DNA of 64,000 nt from DATAXI01 sp963756185 (lineage in GTDB: Bacteria; Verrucomicrobiota; Verrucomicrobiia; Chthoniobacterales; Chthoniobacteraceae). Both the position numbers and the translations under genes were made by a program. Position 1 is the stretch's first letter. Every line of letters begins with the position of its first letter. Below the pieces are notes generated by a model. The model saw only the letters and a list, made by a program, of their open reading frames with translations, was not told the origin of the DNA and did not search any database. The stretch spans positions 434,001 through 498,000 of the forward strand of contig CAVWMS010000015.1 in assembly GCA_963756185.1 (NCBI GenBank), given 5' to 3'. This document shows, one piece after another, positions 34,914-43,883 of the stretch.

Positions 34914-35665
34914 TGTTGCGAGCCGTGTCCCCTGCCCTGTTCGATTTTTGCCGCCGCAGACTGGCGCTGCCGGCCGCGGCGGCGCTCTGCATGCTGCCGT
35001 GCGCGGGATGGTGCGACCAGGCGGCGATGCCCGACCAATCGGCGCCGGCAGACGCGGGCGGCAGCGCCTCTTTCTCGAAGCTCTCCCCGCAGGCGGAGGC
35101 GGCGGCCGAGGATGGCATCAAGGCGATGGCGCAAAAGAAATTTGACGCGGCGGAAACGGATTTCAAAAAGCTGCTGGATCTTTCGCCGGATAATGTGAGC
35201 GCGTTGGTGAACCTGGGGCTGATCGAGTTCCGGCTGGGCCGGGCCGAAGATTCGCAGAAGTATCTTCAGCGCGCGATCCGGATAAAGCCGGATGCCGACC
35301 TGGCGTGGATGATCCTGGGGGTGATATACAATAACCAAAACGACCTGGAGGCGGCGACGGCCGCGCTGGCGCAGGCGGTATATCTCAACCCGGAAAATCC
35401 ACAGGCCCACAATTACTTTGCGGTGACGTTGTCGAAGCGCGGCTGGTACTCGGCGGCGGAGGATGAATTGGAAAAGGCGATCCAGTTATCGCCGGATTTT
35501 GCGGAGGCGCATTTCAACCTGGCGCTGGTGTATCTTCAGCTCAATCCGCCGGCGGTGGAACTGGCGCGGCGGCATTACCAAAAGGCGCTGGATCTGGGCG
35601 CGGCGCCGGACCCCGATGTGCAGCAAAAGCTGGATGCCGCGCCGGAACCTTCGGCGGTGCCGTAG
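34910..35665 (+). CDS. TPR-repeat secreted protein, 251 aa
   Basis: Starts at ATG 34910, overlapping the proC stop. A hydrophobic segment LALPAAAALCMLPCAGWC near residues 18-35 is a signal peptide, possibly lipoprotein-type. Three to four TPR units follow (FDAAETDFKKLLDLSPDNVSA, AEDSQKYLQRAIRIKPDADL, LEAATAALAQAVYLNPENPQ, YSAAEDELEKAIQLSPDFAE). Likely a periplasmic scaffold; partner unknown. Confidence 0.8.
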   Translation: MMLRAVSPALFDFCRRRLALPAAAALCMLPCAGWCDQAAMPDQSAPADAGGSASFSKLSPQAEAAAEDGIKAMAQKKFDAAETDFKKLLDLSPDNVSALVNLGLIEFRLGRAEDSQKYLQRAIRIKPDADLAWMILGVIYNNQNDLEAATAALAQAVYLNPENPQAHNYFAVTLSKRGWYSAAEDELEKAIQLSPDFAEAHFNLALVYLQLNPPAVELARRHYQKALDLGAAPDPDVQQKLDAAPEPSAVP

Positions 35666-35669
35666 GGAG

Positions 35670-36245
35670 TTATTGTAAGTGGGCGGCGCGGTCGGCTTCG
35701 GTGTCTATGTCGATGGCGCCTTCGGGGAAATCGACGATGGTGATGTTGCCGGCAAGTTTTGAGAGGATTCGTTTTGCGCCGGAGTCGTCGGCGAGGGAGA
35801 GCAAGTCGGGGAAAAGGGAACGGGCAAACAATGCGGGGACACCGAGGCTGCCGGCATAACTGCACGCGGCGGCGGGCTTGGGGTCGCGTGCGCGCGCGGA
35901 ACGGAGGGCGTTGACGACCGCGGCGGCAACGAAGGGCTGATCGCAAACGAGGATGAGGATGGAATCGAGGTCTGGGGACAATTCGAGCGCGCGCGCGACG
36001 CCGGCGCGGATGGAACTGCCGATGCCGCGCTCCCATTCGCGGTGATGGAGAAGAGTGACGCCCTGGAGCGCGCCGGCGAGCCGCTCGTGGTCGCGGCCGG
36101 TGACGACGACAATGGGGGCGCAATCGGCGGCGGCGGCGACGGCGCGCCCGATCAGGGTTTGGCCGTCGTGCTCGAGGAATTGCTTCGGGCGACCGAGCCG
36201 GGCCGAGCCGCCGGCGGCGAGGATGACTGCGCCGGTCCGTTCCAT
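35670..36245 (-). CDS. MocA/MobA-like molybdopterin nucleotidyltransferase
   Basis: 191-residue NTP transferase; signature VILAAGGSARLGRPKQFL and the second motif LILVCDQPF. This family adds CMP or GMP to molybdopterin or acts on similar substrates. It follows xdhC by three bases, and xdhC-mocA pairs mature xanthine-dehydrogenase-type enzymes, so a CTP:molybdopterin cytidylyltransferase role is likely. Converges with the TPR gene across four bases. Confidence 0.85.
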   Translation of the reverse strand: MERTGAVILAAGGSARLGRPKQFLEHDGQTLIGRAVAAAADCAPIVVVTGRDHERLAGALQGVTLLHHREWERGIGSSIRAGVARALELSPDLDSILILVCDQPFVAAAVVNALRSARARDPKPAAACSYAGSLGVPALFARSLFPDLLSLADDSGAKRILSKLAGNITIVDFPEGAIDIDTEADRAAHLQ

Positions 36246-36248
36246 GGG

Positions 36249-37160
36249 TCAACCGGCGACGGCGATGGGCGGTTCGGGCGGAGCGTGAATGGGGGCGCGC
36301 CGATGGCGCAATGGCTGGCCGGTGCCGCCCTCGAAGAGAGCCTGAATCTCAGCGATGATGGCGAGGGCGATGGCCTCGGGCGAATCACCGCCGAGGTCGA
36401 GGCCGGCGGGGCTGAAGAAGTTGGCGCCGGCTTCGACGCCGATATCGAGCAGGTCGCCCAGGAGGCGCTCACGGCGGTTGCGCGGGCCGATGAGGCCGAC
36501 ATAGCGCAGAGCCGATGGGAGGAGCGCGCGCAAGGCGGCGAAATCGCGCCCGTAATTGTGTGTTTTGACGATGGCCGCGGTCCAGGGGTCGTACGGGCAG
36601 CGCAATTCCGCGGCGCTTTCCATGGGGACGAGCTGCCAGCCGAGGGCTTGGGAGAAATTTTCCAGGGCCGCGCTGTCGGGTCCGCCGCCGATCATCAATA
36701 ATTGGATCGGCGGATCGACCTGCCGCACGAGGGCCTCTTCCGGCGGGCTCTCCATTTCTCCGACGATGCGCGTGCCGGCGTCCGCGGCGTCGCGGCTGAA
36801 TATTGTGGCGATAGTGGTGCTGGTCCGCGCCTGGAGGCGGGCGGCCATTCCGGCGAGGAATTCGGGGCCGGCGGGCTCGATCAATATCTCGATGGAGCCG
36901 TGGCAGCCGAACCTGCGGCGCGTGTCGAACTCCATCCATGTGGGCCGGCCGGCGCGGATGACTTCGACGCCTTTGGCGGCAATTTCCGATTCGATGCATC
37001 CGCCGCTCAAGGAGCCGGCGGCGGTGCCGTCCTGGGCAACCAACATGCGCGCGCCGGGCCGGCGGTAGCTGGAGCCGATCACCTTGACGAGGGTCGCAAG
37101 GGCGAATGGCTGATGGCGGGCGCGCTCGAACGCGCGGATGATGTCGGGGAAATCTGCCAT
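36249..37160 (-). CDS. XdhC family protein, molybdenum-enzyme maturation
   Basis: About 303 residues from ATG at 37160 (frame open to 37184). XdhC proteins bind Moco, take part in its sulfuration and hand it to xanthine-dehydrogenase-type enzymes. N-terminal domain FALATLVKVIGSSYRRPGARM and SLSGGCIESEIAAKG; C-terminal Rossmann-type domain LLMIGGGPDSAALENF and VGLIGPRNRRERLLGDL. No molybdenum hydroxylase gene lies in the window. Confidence 0.88.
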   Translation of the reverse strand: MADFPDIIRAFERARHQPFALATLVKVIGSSYRRPGARMLVAQDGTAAGSLSGGCIESEIAAKGVEVIRAGRPTWMEFDTRRRFGCHGSIEILIEPAGPEFLAGMAARLQARTSTTIATIFSRDAADAGTRIVGEMESPPEEALVRQVDPPIQLLMIGGGPDSAALENFSQALGWQLVPMESAAELRCPYDPWTAAIVKTHNYGRDFAALRALLPSALRYVGLIGPRNRRERLLGDLLDIGVEAGANFFSPAGLDLGGDSPEAIALAIIAEIQALFEGGTGQPLRHRRAPIHAPPEPPIAVAG

Positions 37161-37262
37161 TGGGGTGGTGTCGCCCTTTAGCACAAGATCGACTGGGATT
37201 CCATAGGATATAGCCGATGAATGTTGAGTTGGGGGTGGAAACTGCGATATTCTGGGACCGCG

Positions 37263-38238
37263 ATGATTGACCCAAACGGACGTACCGTCGATTACCTTCG
37301 AATCTCGGTCACGGACCGCTGCAACGAGCGGTGCCTTTATTGCATGCCGGAGAATTATTCGGCGTGGCTGCCGCGCGGGGACATCCTGAGCTATGAGGAA
37401 ATCCTGGCCGTCGCGCGGGCGGGGGCGCGGCTCGGGTTCAGGCGATACCGCGTAACGGGAGGGGAGCCGCTGGTGCGCCCGGGCATCGTGGAATTCATCG
37501 CGGAGCTGAAGCGGATTCCGGGAGTCGAGACGGTCGCTTCTCTCGACAAATGGGACGCGGCTTCCGGCGCTGGCGGGGCAGCTTTTCGAGGCGGGGCTGC
37601 GGCGCGTGAATATCAGCCTTGATGCGCTCGATCCGCAAATCTACCGCGCGATCACGGGGGGTGAAATCGGGCCGGTGCTCGAGGGGTTGCGCGCGGTGCA
37701 GGCGCTGGGATTTGAATCGGTGAAGCTGAACGCGGTTTTGATCCGCGGGCGCAATGACGGGGAGATCATTCGGCTGGTGCGCTTCGCGGCGGAACACGAC
37801 GTGGCGATCCGCTTCATCGAATTGATGCCGGTGAGCCTGACGGAAATGCTCGACGAGTCGAATTTTCTCCCGGCATCGGAAGCGCGCCGGATGATCGAGG
37901 CGGAGGATGAATTGGAACCGATCGAATCGGCGCTCGGTTTCGGGCCGGCGCGTTATTTTCGGCTGAAACGGAGCGGCGCGGTGGTGGGATTCATCGGGGC
38001 GCTGACGGACCTGCATTTCTGCGAGCGCTGCAACAAGATGCGGCTGACGGCGGACGGCAAACTGCGGCCATGCCTTGGCAATCATCTCGAGACGAGCCTG
38101 ACGCCGGCGCTGAGGCCGGTGATCGACGAGGCGGCGCTCGAAGCGCTCATGAAGGCCACGCTGGAAGCGAAGCCGGCCGAGCATCTCTTCCGCGAGAATT
38201 ACCAGCCGGGGCGGATGATGACGGCGATTGGCGGATGA
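37263..38238 (+). CDS. moaA: GTP 3',8-cyclase MoaA, interrupted by a one-base frameshift
   Basis: Radical-SAM enzyme that starts Moco synthesis from GTP. ATG 37263; C20, C24 and C27 in DRCNERCLYCMPE bind the SAM cluster; VTGGEPLVRPG is intact. At about 37539 the frame shifts by one base: before it the protein reads ...GVETVAS, after it LSTNGTRLPALAGQLFEAGL continues in the +1 frame. Removing one base near 37539 gives a 324-residue MoaA of normal length. The C-terminal cluster CERCNKMRLTADGKLRPC is present in the second part. Start of the second part alone (37606, MNISLDALD) has no ribosome site. Either assembly error or inactivated gene. Confidence 0.9.
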
Positions 38239-38864
38239 AGATCGTCGCTTTCGCCACCGCGCGGGAAAGAGCGGGATTCGCGGAACTGGATGTGGAGGCC
38301 GGGCCGTCGGAAACGCCGCGGGGGATTTTGAAGCGGGTGGCGCCGGAGTTGCGGCTGGATGATTTGCGCGCAGCCATCGATTGCGAGTATTGGGATTGGG
38401 ACAAGGCAATCGGAGCGGCGAAGGAACTGGCATTGATGCCGCCTGTGAGCGGGGGTAAGTCAACGGACTTAGTAACATCACCAATGGAAACGCATGTTGA
38501 GTTTGTGACGGATGGAATTGTCGCTCCGGCAGCGGGAAACACGAAGGAGACGGGCGCGGAGGTGGAATTCAAGGGAATCGTGCGGGAGATGGAACAGGGG
38601 CGGGCGATCACGGCGCTGGATTATGAGGCGCATGTGCCGATGGCGGAGCGGCAGGTGCGGCGAATCCTGGATCAATTGAACGAGAGCTGGCCGTGCCAGG
38701 AGGTTTGGTTCATCCACCGGCTTGGGCGGGTACCGGTGGGGGAGACGTTGCTCTATGTGCGCGTGCGCGCGCCGCACCGGCAGGCGGCGTTCCATTTTTG
38801 CATGGAGTTGATTGACTTACTCAAGAAGGATGTGCCGATCTGGAAGGCGGCAAGGGTCGAGTAA
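38235..38864 (+). CDS. moaD-moaE: molybdopterin synthase, MoaD-MoaE fused in one frame
   Basis: One frame of 209 residues from the ATG at 38235, overlapping the moaA stop as ATGA. Residues 1-74 are MoaD (beta-grasp sulfur carrier) ending at ALMPPVSGG; the rest is MoaE (ETHVEFVTDGIVA ... EFKGIVREMEQGRAITALDYEAHVPMAE ... KKDVPIWKAARVE with the catalytic Lys). The MoaD diglycine must be a free C-terminus to be thiocarboxylated. The join is at GGGGG 38451-38455, and TAA follows at 38456 one base out of frame: adding one G would end MoaD exactly at GG and leave MoaE starting at ATG 38484. A natural fusion, MoaX, exists in mycobacteria and is cleaved after its diglycine. Confidence 0.88.
   Translation: MKIVAFATARERAGFAELDVEAGPSETPRGILKRVAPELRLDDLRAAIDCEYWDWDKAIGAAKELALMPPVSGGKSTDLVTSPMETHVEFVTDGIVAPAAGNTKETGAEVEFKGIVREMEQGRAITALDYEAHVPMAERQVRRILDQLNESWPCQEVWFIHRLGRVPVGETLLYVRVRAPHRQAAFHFCMELIDLLKKDVPIWKAARVE
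38456..38471 (+). other. short hairpin at the MoaD/MoaE junction
   Basis: TAAGTC, loop AACG, GACTTA: a perfect 6-bp stem directly after the GGGGG run. The sequence is AT-richer than the coding DNA around it and looks like a short spacer between two genes. Confidence 0.4.
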
Positions 38865-38885
38865 GTATCCGCGGATTTGACTTAC
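38861..38885. other. inverted repeat between convergent moaDE and modB
   Basis: GTAAGT, the palindrome ATCCGCGGAT and ACTTAC form a nested inverted repeat in the 22-base gap between the two stops. It could act as a bidirectional transcript end, although no T run follows. Confidence 0.3.
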
Positions 38886-38886
38886 A

Positions 38887-39561
38887 TCAATCAGCGGCGC
38901 GGCGCTGGAGGAGGGTTACCACCAGGATGAGGATGAAGGCTAGGACGAGGAGGACGGCCGAATAGGCGTGGGCGGCGGCGTAGTTCATTTCCTGCACCGC
39001 GTCGTAGAGGGTGATCGAGGCGACCATGGTCTTGCCGGGGATGCTGCCGCCGATCATCAGGACGACGCCAAATTCGCCGAGCGTGTGGGCGAAGCTGAGA
39101 ACGGCGCCGGCGGCGATGCCGCCACGGGCGAGCGGGAGCGTGACGTGCCAGAATGTTGCGAGCGGGGAGGCGCCGCTGATGCGCGCGACATCGACCAGCT
39201 CGCGCGAGACGCCGGCGAGGCCGGCGCGGAATGGCTGAATCGCGAAGGGCAAACTATAAATGACCGATCCTGCGACGAGGCCGGCAAAGCTGAACGGGAG
39301 GGGCTGACCCATCACGCGCGTCCAGAGGCCGCCCAGCAAGGAATGAGGCGCGAAAATGACGAGCAGATAGAAGCCGATGACCGTGGGGGGAAGGACGATG
39401 GGCAGCGTGAGGAGAACCTCGGCAATGAGCGGGACGCGGCCCCCGCCGCGCGCAAGCCATTGGGCAATGGGCAGGCCGATGACCAGCAGCAGCAGTGTGG
39501 TGACGAATGCGAGTCGGAAGGTCAGCCAAAGCGCCTGCCAGAAGTCCGGTGGAAAAATCAT
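38887..39561 (-). CDS. modB: molybdate ABC transporter permease ModB
   Basis: Inner-membrane permease, 224 residues, five membrane segments. TIVLPPTVIGFYLLV-type sequence (PIVLPPTVIGFYLLVIF), RELVDVARISGASPLATFWHVTLPLARGGIAAGAVLSFAHTLGEFG is the EAA loop and conserved end typical of ModB. Last gene of moeA-moaC-mog-modA-modB. ModC ATPase is not next to it. Confidence 0.93.
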   Translation of the reverse strand: MIFPPDFWQALWLTFRLAFVTTLLLLVIGLPIAQWLARGGGRVPLIAEVLLTLPIVLPPTVIGFYLLVIFAPHSLLGGLWTRVMGQPLPFSFAGLVAGSVIYSLPFAIQPFRAGLAGVSRELVDVARISGASPLATFWHVTLPLARGGIAAGAVLSFAHTLGEFGVVLMIGGSIPGKTMVASITLYDAVQEMNYAAAHAYSAVLLVLAFILILVVTLLQRRAAD

Positions 39562-39586
39562 GGCTCCCGCTTTGCGCGAGAGGGAC

Positions 39587-40331
39587 TCACTTTGGAAGCC
39601 GAAAACCGAATTGTTCGAGGATTTTTTGCGCGTCGGCAGATTTCAGGAACGCGACGTAGGCGCGGGCGAGGGGCTTTGGCGCGCCATGGTCGATGACCGC
39701 GGCGCCCTGCTCAATGGCGGGATAATCGGCGGCGGGGACTTCGAAAAAATGGCCGGCCTGCGCGGCAGGCTGGGCGACGACGAGGGCCATGGCGACCAGG
39801 CCGGCGTCGGCATTGCCGGTTTGCACAAATTGCGCCGCCTGGGAAATGTTTTCGCCGAAGACAAACTTCGGCTTCAACTCATCCCAGAGCTGCTCGTGAT
39901 CGAGCGCGGCTTTGGCGGCACGGCCATAGGGAGCGTGATCGGGATTGGCGAGCGCGATATGTTTGACGGCGGGATCGCGCAACACGGCGAGGCCGCGGGA
40001 GAGATCGAGGGCGCCATCCATGGTCCAGAGGACGAGCCGGCCCTCGGCGTAATTGACCGGCTCCTCGCAGAGGCGCTCTTTCGAGAGCGCGCGCGGGTAA
40101 TCCATGTCGGCGGAAAGAAAGACATCGAACGGCGCGCCGGAGCGAATCTCGGCGAAGAAGTTGCCCGACGAGCCGTAGGAGACCTTCACCGACGCGCCGG
40201 GGTTCGCCTTTTGGAACGCGGCATTGAGTTGCGGCAGGCAGTAAGTCAAATCGGCGGCGGCCGGCGACGTTGATTTCCTCGGAATGAGCAAGCGGGACGG
40301 CCATAAGCAAAAGCAATATCGCAAGTTTCAT
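39587..40331 (-). CDS. modA: molybdate-binding protein ModA, with a one-base frameshift near the signal peptide
   Basis: Periplasmic molybdate receptor. ATG at 40331 overlaps the mog stop as ATGA and gives the signal peptide KLAILLLLMAVPLAHS followed by EEINVA. One extra C at 40261-40262 then shifts the frame; the mature protein AADLTYCLPQLNAAFQKAN ... SYGSSGNFFAEI ... GAPFDVFLSADMDYPRAL continues in the other frame. Removing that base gives 247 residues with the usual INVAAAADL start. The frame as it stands opens at 40324 without a signal peptide, so the product would not be exported. Confidence 0.9.
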
Positions 40332-40819
40332 GGGTGGCGCAATTCGGGGCGGAATCCGGCAATGTGTTCGATGCATTCGACAATGGCCGGCAGCAGCAGC
40401 GGCAGGCATTCGGCGACGGCCTTCGGGTTGCCGGGAAGGTTTACGATGAGGGAACTGCCGCGAACGCCGGCAGTGGAGCGGGAAAGGATGGCGCGCGGCG
40501 TAATGGCGTAGGTGCGGCTGCGCATGATTTCGCCGAAGCCGGGCAGCTCCTTCTCGATCACGGCGCGCGTGGCCTCCGGCGTCACGTCGCGCGGGCCGGG
40601 ACCGGTGCCGCCGGTGGTGACGATGAGGGCGCATTGGGCGTCGCACAATTCGCGCAGGGTTCGCTCGATCTGCGCGCGGTCATCGGGAATGAGCCTGCGG
40701 AGGAACTCGATCTCGCCGGCGAAATGCCCCGCGATGACGGACTCGATCTCGGGGCCGCTGCGGTCTTCATAAACGCCGGCGGCGGCGCGATCGCTCAAAG
40801 TGACGCGGCCAACTTTCAT
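40328..40819 (-). CDS. mog: molybdopterin adenylyltransferase (Mog/MoaB type)
   Basis: 163-residue MoCF-domain protein that adenylates molybdopterin before metal insertion by MoeA. Motifs VGRVTLSDRAAAGVYEDRSG, IVTTGGTGPGPRDVTPEAT and SLIVNLPGNPKAVAECL. Starts inside the moaC stop (four-base overlap) and its stop overlaps modA. MoaB and Mog are hard to separate by sequence; the GGTGPGPRD motif is shared. Confidence 0.9.
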   Translation of the reverse strand: MKVGRVTLSDRAAAGVYEDRSGPEIESVIAGHFAGEIEFLRRLIPDDRAQIERTLRELCDAQCALIVTTGGTGPGPRDVTPEATRAVIEKELPGFGEIMRSRTYAITPRAILSRSTAGVRGSSLIVNLPGNPKAVAECLPLLLPAIVECIEHIAGFRPELRHP

Positions 40820-41262
40820 TTCTTCGTTTTCCGCACGAGACGCACGCCGCCGATGGTCATGCCCTTATCGATGGCCTTGCACATATCATAAATGGTGAGC
40901 GCGGCGACGCAGACGGCGGTGAGCGCCTCCATTTCCACGCCGGTGCGCGCCTGCGCGGCGGCCTCGGCCTCGATGAGCACGCCGTCGTCGCGCAACGTGA
41001 AGCGCAGCTCGACGGAGTCGAGCGGCAGGGAATGGCAGAGCGGGATCAATTCATCTGTGCGCTTGGCGGCCTGGATACCGGCGATTTTCGCCACGGCGAG
41101 AACGTCGCCCTTTGGCAGCGATTGATCGCGCAACGCGGCGATGGTCGCCGGCGCACAATGGACCATGCCCTCGGCGAGGGCGCAACGGGCCTGCACCGGC
41201 TTGGCGCCGACGTTGACCATGCGGGCGCGGCCATCGCCGCCGAGATGCGAGAATTCAGACAT
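40816..41262 (-). CDS. moaC: cyclic pyranopterin monophosphate synthase MoaC
   Basis: Second step of Moco synthesis, converting the MoaA product to cPMP. 148 residues from ATG at 41262, normal length; the open frame extends into moeA but not as coding. KRTDELIPLCHSLPLDSVEL and TGVEMEALTAVCVAALTIYDMCKAID are the signature regions, including the catalytic Lys and His. Overlaps moeA by eight bases. Confidence 0.95.
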   Translation of the reverse strand: MSEFSHLGGDGRARMVNVGAKPVQARCALAEGMVHCAPATIAALRDQSLPKGDVLAVAKIAGIQAAKRTDELIPLCHSLPLDSVELRFTLRDDGVLIEAEAAAQARTGVEMEALTAVCVAALTIYDMCKAIDKGMTIGGVRLVRKTKK

Positions 41263-42439
41263 GGAGCAAAATACAGGGTACGCGGGCCCCGGTGTCGAGC
41301 GCGGGAGTGGAGCAGCGGATGAAAGCGTTGAGGCCGGCGAGGCCGGTGATGTCGCCGGAGCTTTGCCAGCGCAGCGCCTCGGCGACCGGCTCGCCCTTTT
41401 CGAAAGTGACGCGGGCGGGCCAGAGCGTGTCGCGGCCATCGCCGCCAATGTGAATGCCGGCGAGCAAGCGCGCATCGAGGACGTTCCAAGCGGGTGTGGC
41501 GGCGGCGAAACGCTCGAACGCGGCGCGGACGATGCAATGGAGGACGGTGAGATGCGAAAGCGGGTTGCCCGGCAGAACGAACGCGGCCTGGCGGGCGCGG
41601 GTTGCGAAGACGAGCGGTTTGCCGGGGCGCAGGTTGATTTTTTCGAAATGAAGCTGGAAGCCGAGCCGGTTGAGCGCGGTGCGCCCGAAGTCGTAAGCGC
41701 CGACGCTGGCGCCGCCGGAGATGAGAAGCAGATCGCAGCCTGCATCGAGCGCAGCGGCAGCCGTCTCGGCGAGCAGGTCCGCGTCGTCGGGCACGCGCTC
41801 CTGGCGGACCATGATGCCGCCGTGGGTTTCGACAAACGCGCGGACGAGCGGGCTGTTCGAGTCGCGGATTTGCGACGGGCCGGGCATTTGGGAGGCGTCG
41901 ACCAATTCGTCGCCGGTCGCAAAATGAACGACGCGGCATCGCGGGGAGACCAAGGGATCGACGATGCCGAGGTTGGCCAGAAGCGCGATCTCAGCGGGGC
42001 CAAGACGGGTGCCGACAGGCAGCAGCAGGTCTCCGGCGCGTGCGTCCTCGCCGCGATGACGGACGAAATCGGAAGAGGATGGCGATTCCGGCATCATCCA
42101 GCCTTCCTCAACGCGCACATGCTCCTGCATGAGAACGCGCGACGCGCCGCGGGGAATCTCCGCGCCGGTGAAGATGCGGGCGCATTCGCCGGGGCCGACG
42201 GTGAAATCCGGGGGCGCGCCGGGGCGTGCTTCACCGACGACGTGGAATCGCAGCGAGTGATCGCCGGCGGCGATGGCGTAACCATCCATGGCGGAGCGGT
42301 CGAAGGCAGGCATGTCTTCGCGGGCGCGCGCCTCCTCGCGCAGGATGGAGCCGGCGGCGCCGGCGAGGATGATGCGCACAGGATCGGCGGGAAGGACCTG
42401 CGCGGCGATGATTTCGCGGACTTGCTCGAGGTTAGTCAT
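41255..42439 (-). CDS. moeA: molybdopterin molybdenumtransferase MoeA
   Basis: Inserts molybdate into adenylated molybdopterin. 394 residues, normal length. Domain features: MPAFDRSAMDGYAI, IFTGAEIPRGASRVLMQEHV, VVHFATGDELV, DLLLISGGASVGAYDF, and FVLPGNPLSHLTVLHC. First gene of the minus-strand Moco/mod operon. ATG at 42439. Confidence 0.95.
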   Translation of the reverse strand: MTNLEQVREIIAAQVLPADPVRIILAGAAGSILREEARAREDMPAFDRSAMDGYAIAAGDHSLRFHVVGEARPGAPPDFTVGPGECARIFTGAEIPRGASRVLMQEHVRVEEGWMMPESPSSSDFVRHRGEDARAGDLLLPVGTRLGPAEIALLANLGIVDPLVSPRCRVVHFATGDELVDASQMPGPSQIRDSNSPLVRAFVETHGGIMVRQERVPDDADLLAETAAAALDAGCDLLLISGGASVGAYDFGRTALNRLGFQLHFEKINLRPGKPLVFATRARQAAFVLPGNPLSHLTVLHCIVRAAFERFAAATPAWNVLDARLLAGIHIGGDGRDTLWPARVTFEKGEPVAEALRWQSSGDITGLAGLNAFIRCSTPALDTGARVPCILLHV

Positions 42440-42468
42440 GGAAGGAGGCCGGGGTATTGACTTATCGG

Positions 42469-43761
42469 TTAGAGAGTTGGATTGGCGGCATAGTCCTGCC
42501 AGAGCTGCTGCACGGTCTTGCCGGTAAGTTGGCGCCAGGTATCCGGGGTGTAAGTGTCGGAGCGCATGGCAATGTCGAGCTTCTGGACGATGCCGGACTG
42601 CACATGCTTGTCCAGCCAGGCGAGGAAACGCGCGGTGATGCGATAGGAATTGTCGAAATTCTGGGTGGGCTTGTAATCGGGCAATGACCAGCCGGCCTTC
42701 GAGTTATTGACGCCGAATTTGTAGCGGGCGTAATCGGCGATGCCTTCGACGAGCCAGACGGGATCGTAATGGGGGTATTGCTGGACGACATGAGTGGCCT
42801 CGTGAGTGATGACGTTGATATCCTCGGGCTTGTGATGGAACCATGCGGAGCTGATATGAATGGTGTCCTTGTTGGTGGCCGCGACGCCCTTGTAACGAAT
42901 CTCGACCGATATCCTGACTTCCCTGGGGGCATCCTTGTTAAATGCGGCGACGAGTTGGGGGTAAATAGTGAAGAAGGTATGGACCATGCGCTGCGTTTCC
43001 GCGGGATCGAACGTCGAGTCGTCGTTGTCGAAGACGAGTTGGTAACCCGCCTGGTTGTAAGTGGACGAGGTCCTGACGGCAGCGACGAGAGGGGCGGCGT
43101 TTCCCGCGGCATTGGCATCGAGAATCACTATCTTGCTGTAAAAGGTATTGCCATCCACGTCGGCGGGATTGGCGGCCCGCACATCGAACAAGAGATAGCG
43201 ATAGGTTCCGATGGCGGCGGCGGCGGAATCCCTGATACTTACACCGTACTGGCCGCCGGTCTGGCCGTATTTGGCGCGCGTATCCACGTTTGCGATCAGC
43301 TTCCAGCCGCATTGGGCCGGATCCCGCGGGCGCGCGGGCGCATTGACAAATCCCGCGGCGGCGCCGTCGCTTGCGTAAAGTTGATAGACCTGCGGGCCGC
43401 GGCTGGAAGGATGCCAGGAGTAAGTGTCGATCTCGCCGATACCAATGGTCTTGCCGAGATCGATCAGGATGCGCCCGCCGTCGCTGCCGGGACTGAAGAA
43501 GAAATTCGCGCCGGGCTCATCCTCCTCGTCGGGCAGCGTGAGGCTGCGCAAGGTGTCAACATCGGCGCTGCTGCCGTCGCGCCGGCCGTCCACGATGGAG
43601 AATGCCGCGTCGATGGCCGCGCTGCGCCGCGGCGGCGGGACGCCGAAGAATTTGTACTCGGCCGAGGCGAGTTGATTGTTGTTCCGGGCCGCGATCACGA
43701 CGATGTCCGCGCGCGCGCCCGAAACGAGCGCGGCAAGCAGGACCGTGAGGAGAAATTTCAT
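42469..43761 (-). CDS. secreted basic-secretory-protein-type metallopeptidase with discoidin-like domain
   Basis: 430 residues from ATG 43761; signal peptide FLLTVLLAALVSGARA. Middle region GANFFFSPGSDGGRILIDL ... KTIGIGEIDTYSWHPSSRG looks like an F5/8 (discoidin) carbohydrate-binding fold. The C-terminal 210 residues match the plant-type basic secretory protein family, with HEATH at 320-324 (HExxH) and WLVEGIADYARY 20 residues later, a glutamate zinc-ligand arrangement. Probably an extracellular metalloprotease; activity not demonstrated for most relatives. No strong ribosome site. Confidence 0.8.
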   Translation of the reverse strand: MKFLLTVLLAALVSGARADIVVIAARNNNQLASAEYKFFGVPPPRRSAAIDAAFSIVDGRRDGSSADVDTLRSLTLPDEEDEPGANFFFSPGSDGGRILIDLGKTIGIGEIDTYSWHPSSRGPQVYQLYASDGAAAGFVNAPARPRDPAQCGWKLIANVDTRAKYGQTGGQYGVSIRDSAAAAIGTYRYLLFDVRAANPADVDGNTFYSKIVILDANAAGNAAPLVAAVRTSSTYNQAGYQLVFDNDDSTFDPAETQRMVHTFFTIYPQLVAAFNKDAPREVRISVEIRYKGVAATNKDTIHISSAWFHHKPEDINVITHEATHVVQQYPHYDPVWLVEGIADYARYKFGVNNSKAGWSLPDYKPTQNFDNSYRITARFLAWLDKHVQSGIVQKLDIAMRSDTYTPDTWRQLTGKTVQQLWQDYAANPTL

Positions 43762-43883
43762 CGGCAGGAGATTCCCTATACCAGAGGCCGGTTCGCCTTT
43801 CCAGCCCCGCTCGCCGGGGGCGAATGCGCCTGGCGGACCTAATACCGCACGTCCGATTTCCGACCGCGGCGCGTAATTCTGGT

